Of a stretch of 64,000 bases of DNA, positions 1 to 10,502 are shown one piece after another. This DNA is from Paracoccus sp. SMMA_5_TC. Its GTDB lineage: Bacteria > Pseudomonadota > Alphaproteobacteria > Rhodobacterales > Rhodobacteraceae. The position numbers and the translations under genes were made by a program. How positions within the stretch are numbered: the stretch's first letter is position 1; every line of letters begins with the position of its first letter. A model generated the notes under the pieces. The model had not been told where the DNA came from, made no database searches, and saw only the letters and a program-made list of their open reading frames with translations. Where the stretch lies: the NCBI RefSeq assembly GCF_009696685.2, contig NZ_CP102355.1, forward strand, positions 2,157,501 through 2,221,500. Reading direction: 5' to 3'.

Positions 1-1155
1 GTCCTGCCAGCGTGTGCCGCGAAGCGCGCGGCGCGCATGCCAGCGCTGCGCCATGGTGACAAGGCGAAGGGCGGGGTCATTGCCGATCAGCGAAAGATAG
101 CTGCTGAGCGGTCTTTCCGTTCGTCCGATGCGTCGGCGCAGGTGGCGCAGTGTATGGCGATGGGCGTCAAGCACCGGTGCGGCCACCAACGGATGCCCTG
201 TCGGGGCCGTCACCGGATGCGCGCGGCAGGCAAAACCTGCGACGGTCCAGCGATCCCCCTGGCTGTGCAATTGCAGATCGATCACGCCCAGATGCGAGCC
301 CCAGAATCCGGGCATGACCGCCGGCTTGCCCGCCAGCGATCCTCTCGTCGGGTCGATAAGGGGACCGGCAGGATGGCTTGCCGAAGGAAAGACCCGATGC
401 GTATGCCCGGCGACGATCGCATCTATGCCGGGCAGTTGGGCAAGTGCCGTAGCCGCATTTTCGGCCATCGGCCCCGGATCGGCCGCACCGATACCGCTAT
501 GGGCCAGCGCAATGATCAGATCGGCGCCCTGTGCCTTGAGTGCAGCAATGCCGGTTCGGGCCGCTGTCACGATGTCCTGGACTGCAATCTGTTGACGCAA
601 TGCGGGTTCCCATTCGACCGTCTGCGGCGGCAGAAACCCCAGGACCCCCACCCGCAAGCGCCGCAGTGCTCCGGCATGGTCGCGAAAGTCGCGGTGCAAC
701 AGGGCCTGGCTGCATACCGGCAGCGGCCGATGCAGGCGCAGGTTGCTGGCCACCACCGGAAAACGCGCCCCTCGCAAGCTGCGATTGAGGAAGTCCAGAC
801 CAAAATTGAAATCGTGGTTGCCCAGGGTGATCGCGTCATAGCGCAAGGCGTTCATGGCCAGAACCGCCGGATGCGGACGTTGTGCCATGAGCTTGCCCTG
901 TTCTGCCAGGACATCGCCCATTGGGTTGCCCTGAAGGCAATCGCCATTGTCGAACAGCAGGTTGTTCGGCTGTTGGGCGCGCATCTCCTCGATCACCACG
1001 GCGGCGCGCGACAAGCCAATGCCCCCCGCTGGACGATCGGCAAAATAATCATATGCCAGAATGTGCATATGCAAGTCGGTCGTCGCCAGGATCCGCAGAT
1101 CAAGACGTTGGTCGGGGGACTGCAAGGGCCTGTGGTTCGGGGCGTTCATATCCAT
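1..1155 (-). CDS. cpdB: 2',3'-cyclic-nucleotide 2'-phosphodiesterase / 3'-nucleotidase, CpdB-like (N-terminal part)
   Basis: Translating the minus strand gives an uninterrupted frame of 385 codons that leaves the window at base 1, so only the N-terminal part of the enzyme is visible. The metallophosphatase motifs are in order: ATTDLHMH near residue 20, DNGDCLQGNPMGD near residue 60, and GNHDFNFGLDFL near residue 100, followed further on by GHTHR. These carry the Asp/His/Asn ligands of the dinuclear metal site. CpdB enzymes act in the periplasm, turning RNA-derived 2',3'-cyclic nucleotides into nucleosides and phosphate. No convincing signal peptide follows ATG 1155 or the in-frame ATG 1149. 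The frame stays open upstream to another ATG near 1221, so the start is uncertain. The gene is divergent from the small SRPBCC gene. The family is clear; the start is not. Confidence 0.85.
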   Translation of the reverse strand, partial: MDMNAPNHRPLQSPDQRLDLRILATTDLHMHILAYDYFADRPAGGIGLSRAAVVIEEMRAQQPNNLLFDNGDCLQGNPMGDVLAEQGKLMAQRPHPAVLAMNALRYDAITLGNHDFNFGLDFLNRSLRGARFPVVASNLRLHRPLPVCSQALLHRDFRDHAGALRRLRVGVLGFLPPQTVEWEPALRQQIAVQDIVTAARTGIAALKAQGADLIIALAHSGIGAADPGPMAENAATALAQLPGIDAIVAGHTHRVFPSASHPAGPLIDPTRGSLAGKPAVMPGFWGSHLGVIDLQLHSQGDRWTVAGFACRAHPVTAPTGHPLVAAPVLDAHRHTLRHLRRRIGRTERPLSSYLSLIGNDPALRLVTMAQRWHARRALRGTRWQD

Positions 1156-1304
1156 GGCATGGGAAAAATAGAGAAAATTTGCAACTATGGATTGCGAAAC
1201 CATCGATATCGCCACAAGCATGATGCCTGAATGTGACCGGTTGCATGGCCAGCCCGGTCATGAAATGACAGCGTGCAACAGCAGCCATCCGAACTGGACC
1301 GCCG

Positions 1305-1766
1305 ATGAAGTTCTCGACCCGTCAGGACACCGACCTTTCCGCCGAGCAACTGTTTCAGGCCATAAGCTCCATGGATGCGATCGAACGATTGCTGACACAG
1401 CGGGGCGCATCGGTTCGGCGTCTGGCAGATGGAAACTCCCGTGGCCTTGGACGGCGCTGGCAGATCGGTTTCGACTGGCGTGGCAAGGCACGCGACATCA
1501 CCGTCGAGGTTACCGAGGTGACGGTGCCGCAAACCGTTGTTATGCGAGGCCAGTCAGAACAGTTCGATGTCACCATCCGCATGACGGTGATAGGCTTGGG
1601 CTCCGGCAAGTCGCGGCTGATCTTTGAAACGGAACTGTTGCCGCGCAACATGAAGGCCCGGCTGCTGCTACAGACCGCAAAACTGGGCAAGCCCAAGCTG
1701 GATGCCAGATTTGCCGAACGCATCGCCGGTTTCGTCAACCGGCTTTGTGCGGTCGGCGGCGTCTGA
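1305..1766 (+). CDS. SRPBCC family protein
   Basis: A 153-residue soluble protein with no signal peptide or membrane segment. Its pattern is that of the START/Bet v1-like (SRPBCC) fold: an N-terminal amphipathic helix after the opening strand (DLSAEQLFQAIS), a run of alternating strands rich in Val/Thr (RDITVEVTEVTVPQTVVM), and a long C-terminal helix (LDARFAERIAGFVNRL). Such proteins bind hydrophobic ligands, but no ligand can be named from sequence. The ATG at 1305 is the first good start and the frame ends just before the convergent pheA stop. Function is unknown; the fold assignment is moderately secure. Confidence 0.7.
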   Translation: MKFSTRQDTDLSAEQLFQAISSMDAIERLLTQRGASVRRLADGNSRGLGRRWQIGFDWRGKARDITVEVTEVTVPQTVVMRGQSEQFDVTIRMTVIGLGSGKSRLIFETELLPRNMKARLLLQTAKLGKPKLDARFAERIAGFVNRLCAVGGV

Positions 1767-1780
1767 GCGGCAGGACCGTT

Positions 1781-2674
1781 CTAGCCTGCGGTCCCGATCT
1801 GGGCGCCTTGCTGCGCGGCACGCAACGGGTCCGCCGGATATACGCCCAGGATCGAGAGGCTCGAAGTGAAATACCGCAGTTCCTCCAGGGCTCTGGCGAC
1901 ATTCGCATCCTCGGGGTGCCCTTCGATGTCGGCATAGAACTGGGTGGCGGTGAAGATTCCATCCACCATATAGCTTTCAAGCTTTGTCATGTTGACGCCG
2001 TTGGTGGCGAATCCGCCCATGGCCTTGTATAGCGCCGCCGGCAGGTTGCGCACCCGAAAGACAAATGTCGTCATCATCTTGTCCTCGCCCATGGCGTTGC
2101 GGCGGCGCGAAAAGTCAGGCTCACGCGCCATGATCAGAAAGCGTGTGGTGTTGTTCTGCCGGTCCTCGATCCCCGAGGCCAGAACGTCGAGCCCATAGAT
2201 TTCCCCGGCAAGCGGTGCGGCCAGTGCCGCCAGCGCCTTGTCGCCACGCTGGGCCACCTGCATGGCCGAGCCGGCGGTATCGGGCCCCACCAGCCCGCGG
2301 ATGTCGTGACGGCGCAGGAAGCCGCGGCACTGCCCCAGCAGGACCGGGTGGCTCATCGCCTGACGGATGTCGTCCAGCCTGGCGCCGGGCACTGCCAGCA
2401 AGGCGATACGGACCCGCACGAAACCTTCGTCGATGATGTGCAGGCCGCTTTCCGGCAGGAGGTGGTGGATGTCTGCCACCCGTCCATAGGTCGAGTTTTC
2501 GACCGGCAGCATGGCCAGTTCGGCGCGGCCGCTGTGAACGGCGTCGATCGTGTCCTCGAAGGTGCGGCAGGGCAGGGGCTCCATGTCCGGGCGATAGCTG
2601 CGACAGGCCTGGTGGCTGTAGGCACCCGGTTCGCCCTGAAAGGCGATGACCTTGCGGGACGGATCATGGTTCAT
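1781..2674 (-). CDS. pheA: Prephenate dehydratase
   Basis: A 297-residue monofunctional prephenate dehydratase, which turns prephenate into phenylpyruvate in phenylalanine synthesis. The catalytic domain opens with FQGEPGAYSHQA and includes LPVENSTYGRV and the TTRFLI motif near residue 178 that carries the family's essential Thr-Arg-Phe. From about residue 200 there is a C-terminal ACT domain (TTFVFRVRNLPAALYKAMGGFA, then KLESYMVDG) that in this family binds phenylalanine for feedback inhibition. No chorismate mutase domain is fused, unlike the enterobacterial PheA. The start ATG is preceded by an AAGGGG ribosome site. The gene stands alone and is divergent from the cytochrome gene. Confidence 0.95.
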   Translation of the reverse strand: MNHDPSRKVIAFQGEPGAYSHQACRSYRPDMEPLPCRTFEDTIDAVHSGRAELAMLPVENSTYGRVADIHHLLPESGLHIIDEGFVRVRIALLAVPGARLDDIRQAMSHPVLLGQCRGFLRRHDIRGLVGPDTAGSAMQVAQRGDKALAALAAPLAGEIYGLDVLASGIEDRQNNTTRFLIMAREPDFSRRRNAMGEDKMMTTFVFRVRNLPAALYKAMGGFATNGVNMTKLESYMVDGIFTATQFYADIEGHPEDANVARALEELRYFTSSLSILGVYPADPLRAAQQGAQIGTAG

Positions 2675-2826
2675 CTTGTGGCCCCTTTCTGCGGCGGCGC
2701 GGCGCGTGTCGGCACGGTAACGCAGCCGGAATTGTGTAGCGGGGCAAAGAACTATACCTTGAACCGAACAAACAAAAGCGGATAGATACCGCCAAATCCA
2801 CGGACAGACCCAAGGGACCCGCAGAT

Positions 2827-3351
2827 ATGTTCGACACCATGACCATCACCAAGGCTGCCGGGGCGCTGATCGGCTCGCTTCTGTTCCTTTTGCTGATGAA
2901 TTGGGCAGCTTCGGGCATCTTTCACGTCGGGCCGGCGGGCCATGGCGATGAAGAGCACGCGCAGGCCTATACAATTCCGGTCGAAGAGGCTGCGGGCGGT
3001 GGTGAGGAAACTGCCGATGCCGGCCCCGATTTCGCCACGGTGATGGCATCGGCCGATGCCGCAGCGGGCGAAAAGGTCTATGGCAAGTGCAAGGCCTGCC
3101 ACAAGCTGGACGGCACCGATGGCACCGGTCCGCATCTGAACGGGGTCGTCGGTCGTGCGGTCGCAAGCGTGGGCGGGTTCAACTACTCTGACGGGATGAA
3201 GGCCCACGGCGGGGACTGGACGCCCGAGGCCTTGCAGGAATTCCTGACCAATCCCAAGGCGGTCGTGAAGGGCACGAAAATGGCTTTCGCCGGTCTGCCC
3301 AAGGTCGAGGATCGTGCCAACCTGATCGCCTACCTGGCAACGCAGAAGTAA
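2827..3351 (+). CDS. cycM: Membrane-anchored cytochrome c-552 (CycM-type)
   Basis: A 174-residue class I c-type cytochrome held to the membrane by an N-terminal segment at residues 9-31 that is not followed by a cleavage site. An acidic linker (residues 39-66) precedes the heme domain. The heme site CKACH is at residues 88-92 and the likely distal ligand is Met152 (KGTKMAFAG). The architecture and length match the membrane-bound cytochrome c-552 of Paracoccus denitrificans, which passes electrons from the bc1 complex to the aa3-type oxidase. It is a single gene with a strong intrinsic terminator directly downstream. The name cycM rests on this resemblance. Confidence 0.9.
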   Translation: MFDTMTITKAAGALIGSLLFLLLMNWAASGIFHVGPAGHGDEEHAQAYTIPVEEAAGGGEETADAGPDFATVMASADAAAGEKVYGKCKACHKLDGTDGTGPHLNGVVGRAVASVGGFNYSDGMKAHGGDWTPEALQEFLTNPKAVVKGTKMAFAGLPKVEDRANLIAYLATQK

Positions 3352-3370
3352 AGACAACACCTTGCGAATC

Positions 3371-3396
3371 AAGGGGCCGCCACGGGCGGCCCTTTT
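3371..3396 (+). terminator. Intrinsic terminator after cycM
   Basis: A perfect 8-bp GC stem (GGGCCGCC at 3374-3381, GGCGGCCC at 3385-3392) with a 3-base loop, extended by flanking A and T bases and followed by TTTT. It lies 20 bases after the cytochrome stop codon and separates that gene from the yej operon. Confidence 0.85.
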
Positions 3397-3504
3397 GCGT
3401 TTCAGGATCACGCATTTGCTTGTTGAACCGGCGGCACGGGCTGCTAGCCTTGCACAACGGCAGGAACCCGAACCGGCCGGACACCCAAGGATCAGCAAGA
3501 CGCG

Positions 3505-5373
3505 ATGACGATTTCCTTTCTGCGACACGCCCCGTTGGCCGTTCTTCTGGCGCTTTCCCCCCTTGTCGCGCAGGCGCAGGAAACGCAGGCGCAGAAACCC
3601 GCGACCATCGTTTCGCATGGCATAGCCACCTTCGGCGCGCCGGAACTGCCGGCCGATTATCCGCATCTGCGCTATGTGAACCCCGATGCCCCCAAGGGCG
3701 GCGAGATTTCGCAATGGGCGATCGGCGGCTTTGACAGCTACAATCCCTTTACCCATCGCGGCCGTGCCGGCGCCATGTCGGTGATGATGCTGGAACGTCT
3801 GATGGAGGATCCGGCCGACGAGCGGGGATCATCCTATTGCCTGCTGTGCGAGACCATCGAATATCCCGAAAGCCGCGATTGGGTGATCTTTCATCTGCGT
3901 CCCGAGGCCAGGTTTTCCGATGGCACGCCGCTGACCGCGCATGATGTGCTGTTTTCCTTTGAACTGCTGCGCGACAAGGGGCTGTCATCCTATCGCACCG
4001 GCATCGCCAAGATGGTGGCCAAGGCGCAGGTGATCGACGAACATACCATCAAGTTCATCTTCCAGCCCGGCTATCCGCGCCGCGATGTCATCCAGCAGGT
4101 CGGCAGCCAGATCGTGTTTTCGCGCGAGGATTTTCGCAAGAACCGCCGCGACATCGAACAGTCCAGTACCGTGCCCTTCCTGGGTTCGGGGCCCTATGTG
4201 TTCGACAGTGCGGAAATGGGGCGCTCGATCACGCTGCGCCGCAACCCGGATTACTGGGGCAAGGATCTGCCCATCAATCGCGGCCGGCACAATTTCGACA
4301 AGGTGCGGGTCGAGTATTTCGGCGATTACGATGCCGCATTCGAGGCCTTCAAGGCCGGGGTCTATACCTTCCGAAACGAGGTGTCGTCGATCCATTGGGC
4401 GACGCGCTATGACTTCCCGGCGGTGAAGTCGGGTGCCGTTCGCCAGGAGATGCTGCCGCGCGGCGATCTGGCCAGCGGCCAAAGCTGGATCTTCAACCTG
4501 CGCCGGCCGATCTGGCAGGACATCCGGGTGCGCCAGGCCATCGGGTTGATGTTCAATTTCGAGTGGTCGAACGAAACCTTGTTCTACGGGCTGAACACGC
4601 GCGTCAATTCCTTCTGGGATAACAGCGATCTGGCCGCGACGGGAAAACCTTCGCCCGGCGAACTGGCGCTGCTGGAACCGTTGGCCAGGCATTTGCCGGA
4701 CGGAATCCTGACCGAGGACGCGGTGATGCAGCCGGTATCGGGCAAGACGCAGCTTGATCGGGCCAATCTGCGTGCGGCCTCGCAACTGCTGGATCAGGCC
4801 GGGTGGAAACCCGGTCCCGACGGCATGCGCGTCAACGAAAAGGGGCAGCGGCTGAAGCTGGAGATCCTGAACGACAACCAAAGCTTCGACCGCATCATCA
4901 ACCCCTTTGTCCAGAACCTGCGCGCGCTGGGGGTCGACGCGGTCAATGCCCGCGTTGATGACGCAGAAATGACGAACCGCACCCGCAGCCATGATTTCGA
5001 CATGATCACCACCAGTTTCAATCTGGGTTTCTATATTGGCGGCGGGACCGAGCAGGTGTTCGGGTCGGAAAATGTCGGCGATGTGTTCAACCCCATGGGC
5101 CTGGCCAATCCCGCCATCGACGCGCTGATCCAGAAGGGGATCGAGGCGACAACCCAGGAACAGATGGATACCACCATCCACGCGCTGGACCGCAGCCTGC
5201 GGGCGCTGCGGTTCTGGGTGCCGCAGTGGTACAAGGCAGATTACACGCTGGCCTACTACGACATGTATGCCCACCCCCAGAACATGCCCCCCTATGCGCT
5301 GGGTGAACTTGATTTCTGGTGGTTTGACGCGGATAAGGCAGAAAAACTGAAACAATCCGGCGCGCTGCGCTAG
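3505..5373 (+). CDS. yejA: Extracellular solute-binding protein, family 5 (YejA-like)
   Basis: A 622-residue periplasmic binding protein with a Sec signal peptide (hydrophobic core [16 protein letters not shown], cleavage near residue 25). The mature part has the family 5 (DppA/OppA) pattern, including the [21 protein letters not shown] motif near residue 135 and YWGKDLP further on. YejA proteins feed short peptides and microcin C to the YejBEF importer. It is the first gene of a + strand operon with yejB, yejE and yejF immediately downstream, which is the basis for the specific name. The exact peptide substrate here is an inference. Confidence 0.9.
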   Translation: MTISFLRHAPLAVLLALSPLVAQAQETQAQKPATIVSHGIATFGAPELPADYPHLRYVNPDAPKGGEISQWAIGGFDSYNPFTHRGRAGAMSVMMLERLMEDPADERGSSYCLLCETIEYPESRDWVIFHLRPEARFSDGTPLTAHDVLFSFELLRDKGLSSYRTGIAKMVAKAQVIDEHTIKFIFQPGYPRRDVIQQVGSQIVFSREDFRKNRRDIEQSSTVPFLGSGPYVFDSAEMGRSITLRRNPDYWGKDLPINRGRHNFDKVRVEYFGDYDAAFEAFKAGVYTFRNEVSSIHWATRYDFPAVKSGAVRQEMLPRGDLASGQSWIFNLRRPIWQDIRVRQAIGLMFNFEWSNETLFYGLNTRVNSFWDNSDLAATGKPSPGELALLEPLARHLPDGILTEDAVMQPVSGKTQLDRANLRAASQLLDQAGWKPGPDGMRVNEKGQRLKLEILNDNQSFDRIINPFVQNLRALGVDAVNARVDDAEMTNRTRSHDFDMITTSFNLGFYIGGGTEQVFGSENVGDVFNPMGLANPAIDALIQKGIEATTQEQMDTTIHALDRSLRALRFWVPQWYKADYTLAYYDMYAHPQNMPPYALGELDFWWFDADKAEKLKQSGALR

Positions 5374-5414
5374 GGCCGGGGGCCTTTGCGCAGACCCAAC
5401 GGGGCAAGGGGCAG

Positions 5415-6557
5415 ATGGCAGCCTATATTCTGCGGCGTTTGCTGCTGATCATTCCCACGCTGATCGGCATCATGCTGGTCAACTTCACCCTGACGCAATT
5501 CGTGCCGGGCGGGCCGATCGAACAGATCATCGCCCGCGTTCAGGGCGAAGGCGACGCCTTGCGCAACATCTCGGGCGGCGGCGACGCGCAGGCGGCGCAG
5601 AGCAGCGAATATGCCGGCGCGCGCGGCATCCCGCCCGAACTGCTGGATCAGCTCGAGGTGCAGATGGGCTTTGCCCGGATCGTTTGCACAGCCGACCATC
5701 AGGGCGAACCGGACCTGAAATCGCCCGATTGCCACAAGGAAAAGCTGGGGGCTGTCGAACGCTTTCTGATCATGATGGGCAATTACCTGCGCTTTGACTT
5801 TGGCGTCAGCTTTTTCCGCTCGATTTCGGTGATCGACCTGGTGCTGGAAAAGATGCCGGTGTCGATCACGCTGGGGCTGTGGTCGACGCTGATCGCCTAT
5901 ATCGTGTCGATCCCCCTGGGCATCCGCAAGGCGGTGCGCCACGGCACCCCCTTCGATACCTGGACCTCGGGCGCGATCATCGTGGGCTATGCCATCCCGG
6001 CGTTTCTTTTCGCGGTGCTGCTGATGGTGCTGTTTGCTGGCGGCAGCTATTGGCAGATCTTTCCGCTACGGGGGCTGACCTCGGAAAACTTCGATCAGCT
6101 CAGCCTGTGGGGCAAGGTCAAGGACTATCTGTGGCACATCGCCCTGCCGGTGACGGCGACGACGATTTCCAGCTTTGCCACCCTGACGCTGCTGACCAAG
6201 AACAGCTTCCTTGACGAAATCGGCAAGCAATACGTCATGACCGCCCGCGCCAAGGGCCTGACCGAGCGCAAGGTGCTTTACGGGCATGTGTTCCGCAACG
6301 CGATGCTGATCGTGATCGCAGGCTTTCCGGCGATGTTTCTGGGGGTGTTCTTTGGCTCGTCCATCCTGATCGAGACGATCTTTTCGCTGGACGGGCTGGG
6401 CCGGCTGGGCTTCGAGGCGGCGGTGCAGCGCGATTATCCGGTGATTTTCGGCACGCTTTACGTCTTTGGCCTGCTGGGGTTGCTGGTGGGCATCCTGTCG
6501 GACCTGATGTATGTTCTGGTCGATCCCCGCATCGACTTCGAGCGGAGGGCGCATTGA
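5415..6557 (+). CDS. yejB: Microcin C / oligopeptide ABC transporter permease YejB
   Basis: A 380-residue inner-membrane permease. It opens with a transmembrane helix (residues 5-27, [21 protein letters not shown]), has a periplasmic insert up to about residue 115, and then the BPD_transp_1 core. The cytoplasmic coupling loop is visible as [24 protein letters not shown] near residue 280. The insert and length are typical of YejB rather than DppB. An AAGGGG site precedes the ATG. The stop codon overlaps the yejE start by one base, so the two are translationally coupled. Confidence 0.92.
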   Translation: MAAYILRRLLLIIPTLIGIMLVNFTLTQFVPGGPIEQIIARVQGEGDALRNISGGGDAQAAQSSEYAGARGIPPELLDQLEVQMGFARIVCTADHQGEPDLKSPDCHKEKLGAVERFLIMMGNYLRFDFGVSFFRSISVIDLVLEKMPVSITLGLWSTLIAYIVSIPLGIRKAVRHGTPFDTWTSGAIIVGYAIPAFLFAVLLMVLFAGGSYWQIFPLRGLTSENFDQLSLWGKVKDYLWHIALPVTATTISSFATLTLLTKNSFLDEIGKQYVMTARAKGLTERKVLYGHVFRNAMLIVIAGFPAMFLGVFFGSSILIETIFSLDGLGRLGFEAAVQRDYPVIFGTLYVFGLLGLLVGILSDLMYVLVDPRIDFERRAH

Positions 6558-7663
6558 TGGCGCTGAGCGAACTGAACCGCCGGCGGCTGCGCAATTTCCG
6601 GCGTAACAAGCGCGCCTTCTGGTCGCTGATACTGTTTTCTGTCCTGTTCGTTGGCTCTCTGTTCGCGGAGCTGATCGCCAATGACCGGCCCATTGTCGTC
6701 AGCTATCGGGGTGATCTGTATTTCCCGGTCTATCGGTTCTATCCCGAAACAACCTTCGGTGGCGACTTCGGGACCGAGGCGATCTATACCGATCCCGGCG
6801 TGCAATGCCTGATCCGCACAGGCGGCCGGCCGGAATGTTGGGACGATCCCGAGGCGGTCGAGCGCGAGGCGGCCCGGACCGGAGCAGTCGCCGGAGAGCC
6901 CGTCGACCGTGGCTGGATGCTGTGGCCGCCGATCCCTTATCACTATCGCACCATCAACAACGTCGGCACCGCGCCCAGCCCCCCCAGCAGCGCCCATTGG
7001 CTGGGCACCGACGATACCTCGCGCGATGTCCTGGCGCGGGTGATCTATGGCTTCAGGCTGTCGATCCTGTTCACGCTGGTGGTGACGCTGTGCAGTTCGG
7101 TACTGGGCATCGCGGCGGGGGCGGTGCAGGGCTATTTCGGCGGCCGCACCGACCTGGTGTTCCAGCGCCTGCTGGAAATCTGGGGCTCGACCCCTTCGCT
7201 TTACGTCATCATCATCCTGTTCGCGATCCTGGGGCGCAGTTTCTGGCTGCTGGTGTTCATCTCGGTCCTGTTCGGTTGGCCGGCGCTGGTCGGCGTTGTT
7301 CGGGCCGAATTCCTGCGCGCGCGCAACTTTGAATATGTGCGTGCAGCGCGGGCGCTGGGGGTCAGCGACCGCAAGATCATGTTCCGCCACATCCTGCCCA
7401 ACGCCATGGTGGCCACGCTGACCATGCTGCCCTTTGTGGTGACGGGGGTGATTTCGTCGCTGGCGGCGCTGGATTACCTGGGCTACGGCCTGCCCAGTTC
7501 GGCCCCATCGCTGGGCGAGCTGGCGTTGCAGGCCAAACAGAACCTGCAAGCTCCCTGGCTTGGCTTTACCGCATTCTTCACCTTCGCCATCATGCTGTCG
7601 CTGCTGGTCTTCATCTTTGAAGGCATCCGCGACGCCTTTGATCCCAGAAAGACCTTCCAATGA
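6557..7663 (+). CDS. yejE: Microcin C / oligopeptide ABC transporter permease YejE
   Basis: A 368-residue partner permease. After an N-terminal arm (NRRRLRNFRRNKRAFWS) and a first membrane helix there is a periplasmic region of about 120 residues typical of YejE, ending in HWLGTDDTSRDVLARVIYG. The BPD_transp_1 core follows, with the EAA-type coupling loop FEYVRAARALGVSDRKIMFRH. I start it at ATG 6557, which sits in a TGATG junction with yejB and has GGAGGG upstream. A TTG three bases earlier is possible but less likely. Confidence 0.92.
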   Translation: MALSELNRRRLRNFRRNKRAFWSLILFSVLFVGSLFAELIANDRPIVVSYRGDLYFPVYRFYPETTFGGDFGTEAIYTDPGVQCLIRTGGRPECWDDPEAVEREAARTGAVAGEPVDRGWMLWPPIPYHYRTINNVGTAPSPPSSAHWLGTDDTSRDVLARVIYGFRLSILFTLVVTLCSSVLGIAAGAVQGYFGGRTDLVFQRLLEIWGSTPSLYVIIILFAILGRSFWLLVFISVLFGWPALVGVVRAEFLRARNFEYVRAARALGVSDRKIMFRHILPNAMVATLTMLPFVVTGVISSLAALDYLGYGLPSSAPSLGELALQAKQNLQAPWLGFTAFFTFAIMLSLLVFIFEGIRDAFDPRKTFQ

Positions 7664-9255
7664 CGCCGGTTCTGCAAGTCAACGACCTGCGCATCGCCTT
7701 TCGCCACGACGGGCGGCTGGTGCCGGCGGTCAAGGGCGTCAGCTTCACCATCGCCAAGGGCGAAACCGTGGCGCTGGTCGGGGAATCGGGCAGCGGCAAA
7801 TCGATCACCGCGCTGTCCACGGTCGGGTTGCTGGGTGATGCAGCGCATTGCCAGGGCTCGGTGCGCTATCTCGGGCGCGAAATGATCGGTGCGCCCGAAG
7901 CGACACTGCGCGACGTGCGCGGCAATGACATCAGCTTCATCTTTCAGGAGCCGATGACCTCGCTGAACCCGCTGCACACGCTGGAGCGGCAGTTGGGCGA
8001 AAGCCTGGCGCTGCATCAGGGGTTGCAAGGCAAGGCGGCGCGGGCGCGCATTGTCGAGTTGCTGAACCGGGTCGGCATACGTGATCCCGAATCGCGGCTT
8101 TCAGACTATCCGCACCAGTTTTCAGGCGGGCAGCGTCAGCGTATCATGATCGCGATGGCGCTGGCCAATGGCCCCGACCTGCTGATCGCGGACGAACCCA
8201 CCACGGCGCTGGACGTGACCATCCAGGCGCAGATCATGGAACTGCTGGCCGAGCTGAAGGCGGCCGAAGGGCTGTCGATGCTGTTCATCAGCCATGACCT
8301 TGGGCTGGTGCGCCGTATTGCCGACCGGGTCTGCGTGATGAAGGATGGCGAGATCGTCGAACAGGGGCCGGTGGAGCGCATATTCGCCGATCCTCAACAC
8401 GAATATACCCGGCTGCTGCTGGCCGCCGAGCCCAAGGGCCGGGCCGAGCCGGCCGATCCGCAGGCGCCGGTGGTGGTCTCGACCCAGGATCTGAAGGTGT
8501 GGTTCCCGATCCAGCGCGGTTTCCTGCGCCGCACGGTCGGGCACGTCAAGGCGGTCAACGGCGCCAGCATCGCGGTGCAGGCCGGCCAGACCCTGGGCAT
8601 CGTTGGCGAATCCGGCAGCGGCAAGACCACGCTGGCGCTGGCGATCATGCGCCTGATCGCCAGCAACGGGCCCATCGTATACATGGGCCGCGACATCTCG
8701 CGGGTGCAGGGGCGCGCCATGCGGGCGCTGCGGCGCGACATGCAGATCGTGTTCCAGGATCCCTATGGCAGCCTGTCGCCGCGGATGACGGTGGAACAGA
8801 TCATCGCCGAGGGGCTGGGCGTCCACGGCATCGAGCCGGGCCGCAATCAGCGCGAGATGGTCGATGCCATCATGCGCGAGGTCGGCCTGGATCCCGCCGC
8901 GATGCACCGCTATCCGCACGAGTTCAGCGGCGGTCAACGTCAGCGCATCGCCATCGCGCGGGCGATGATCCTGAACCCCAAGCTGGTGGTCCTGGACGAG
9001 CCGACCAGTGCGCTGGACATGACCGTGCAGGTGCAGATCGTCGAACTGCTGCGCCGCCTGCAGCGGCGGCACGGATTGACCTATCTGTTCATCAGCCACG
9101 ATTTGCGCGTGGTGCGTGCCATGGCTCATCGCATCGTGGTGATGCGCGCGGGCGAGGTGGTCGAACAGGGCGATACCCAGGCGGTGTTCGACACCCCGCA
9201 GGACGATTACACCCGTCGGCTGATCGCGGCCGCCTTCCTGACGACCAGCGCATGA
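7660..9255 (+). CDS. yejF: Microcin C / oligopeptide ABC transporter ATP-binding protein YejF
   Basis: A 531-residue ATPase with two complete ABC domains in tandem. The first has Walker A GESGSGKS at residues 41-48, signature FSGGQRQRI and Walker B LLIADEP. The second starts near residue 270 with its own [17 protein letters not shown] and LVVLDEP. One polypeptide therefore supplies both motor domains for YejB/YejE, which is the usual YejF arrangement. The start overlaps yejE by four bases (ATGA) and the stop overlaps the next gene in the same way. Confidence 0.95.
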   Translation: MTPVLQVNDLRIAFRHDGRLVPAVKGVSFTIAKGETVALVGESGSGKSITALSTVGLLGDAAHCQGSVRYLGREMIGAPEATLRDVRGNDISFIFQEPMTSLNPLHTLERQLGESLALHQGLQGKAARARIVELLNRVGIRDPESRLSDYPHQFSGGQRQRIMIAMALANGPDLLIADEPTTALDVTIQAQIMELLAELKAAEGLSMLFISHDLGLVRRIADRVCVMKDGEIVEQGPVERIFADPQHEYTRLLLAAEPKGRAEPADPQAPVVVSTQDLKVWFPIQRGFLRRTVGHVKAVNGASIAVQAGQTLGIVGESGSGKTTLALAIMRLIASNGPIVYMGRDISRVQGRAMRALRRDMQIVFQDPYGSLSPRMTVEQIIAEGLGVHGIEPGRNQREMVDAIMREVGLDPAAMHRYPHEFSGGQRQRIAIARAMILNPKLVVLDEPTSALDMTVQVQIVELLRRLQRRHGLTYLFISHDLRVVRAMAHRIVVMRAGEVVEQGDTQAVFDTPQDDYTRRLIAAAFLTTSA

Positions 9256-10502
9256 AGATCCTGTTCGTCCATCAGAACTTTCCGGGGCAGTTCCTGCATC
9301 TGGCGCCGGCGCTGGCCGCGCGCGGCCATCAGGTGCTGGCGCTGACCGACGAACACAATCAGCGCCCGTCGCCGGTGCGCGTCGTGCGTTACAAGGCGCC
9401 GGCGGACATGAAGCTGCCGCCGATGCTGGGCCGGACCTACAGCGAATATGCCGAACGGGGCTGGCTGGCCGCGCGCGGCTGCCGGGCGCTGCGCGATCAG
9501 CACGGCTTTACCCCCGACCTGATTCTGGGGCACAGCGGCTGGGGCGAGACGCTGTTCCTGCGCGAAATCTGGCCGCAGGCAAGGTTGCTGGTCTATGCCG
9601 AACTGCTCTATCGCACGCGCGGGCATGACGTCGGTTTCGATCCCGAAATCACCCCCGACAGCGACGAAGGCCGCGCCGCGACGATCGCGCGCTCGGCGCA
9701 TCTGATCCAGGGACTGGTGCAGGCCGATGCCGGCCTGTCGCCCACCCGCTACCAGGCGGAGTCCTTTCCGCCGGAACTGCGTCAGAAACTGACCGTGATC
9801 CATGACGGCATCGACACCGCAAAGGTCCGACCCGATCCAGCGGCGGAATTCCTGCTGACCGATGGTCGCAAGCTGCGTCCCGGCGACGAGGTTCTGACCT
9901 ATGTCTCGCGTTCGCTCGAGCCCTACCGCGGCTTTCACCGCTTCATGCGCGCCTTGCCGGCGGTGCTGCGGGCGCGACCGCAGGCGCAGGTGGTGCTGGT
10001 CGGAGGTGACGGCGTCAGCTATGGCGGCCCCCCGCGCGATGCCCCGAACTGGAAGGAAAAGCTGCTGGCCGAACTGGCGGGCCAGATCGACCTGTCGCGG
10101 GTGCATTTCATGGGCCGCGTGCCCTATCCGCAATATCTGGCGCTGCTGCAGGTCAGCCGGGTGCATTGCTATCTGACCTACCCGTTCGTTCTCAGCTGGT
10201 CGCTGACCGAGGCGATGGCTGCCGGCTGTCATATCATTGCCTCTGACACCGAACCCGTGCGCGAACTGATCCGCGACGGTGAAAACGGCCGGCTGGTGCC
10301 CTTCTTCGACGGCCCGGCGTTGGAGCAGGCGTTGATTGCGGCCTTGGCGGGCGATCCGCAGGCCTCCGCCATGCGCCATGCCGCGCGTCAGACCATTTGT
10401 GCCGGCTATGATCTGAAAACCATCTGCCTGCCGCGGCTGATCGATTGGGTCGAAGGCGGCGGCGATCAGAGTTCGATTTCGCTGCCAGCGGGCGGCGGCT
10501 GA
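9252..10502 (+). CDS. Glycosyltransferase, group 1 (GT4-like)
   Basis: A 416-residue GT-B glycosyltransferase. The N-terminal Rossmann domain begins [26 protein letters not shown], and the C-terminal GT1/GT4 domain contains VLVGGDGVSYGG, the conserved LSWSLTEAMAAGCHIIASDTEPVRELI nucleotide-sugar segment and DGENGRLVPF. The sugar and acceptor cannot be read from sequence. The start ATG lies in an ATGA overlap with the yejF stop, so it is made from the transporter mRNA, which is an unusual partner for a yej operon. The last 37 bases overlap the convergent gene that ends at 10466. Confidence 0.88.
   Translation: MKILFVHQNFPGQFLHLAPALAARGHQVLALTDEHNQRPSPVRVVRYKAPADMKLPPMLGRTYSEYAERGWLAARGCRALRDQHGFTPDLILGHSGWGETLFLREIWPQARLLVYAELLYRTRGHDVGFDPEITPDSDEGRAATIARSAHLIQGLVQADAGLSPTRYQAESFPPELRQKLTVIHDGIDTAKVRPDPAAEFLLTDGRKLRPGDEVLTYVSRSLEPYRGFHRFMRALPAVLRARPQAQVVLVGGDGVSYGGPPRDAPNWKEKLLAELAGQIDLSRVHFMGRVPYPQYLALLQVSRVHCYLTYPFVLSWSLTEAMAAGCHIIASDTEPVRELIRDGENGRLVPFFDGPALEQALIAALAGDPQASAMRHAARQTICAGYDLKTICLPRLIDWVEGGGDQSSISLPAGGG

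Noticed and set aside
37..1230. Long plus-strand frame of 397 codons at the left edge
   Set aside because: It is the antisense shadow of the cpdB gene, whose minus-strand frame carries clear metallophosphatase motifs.
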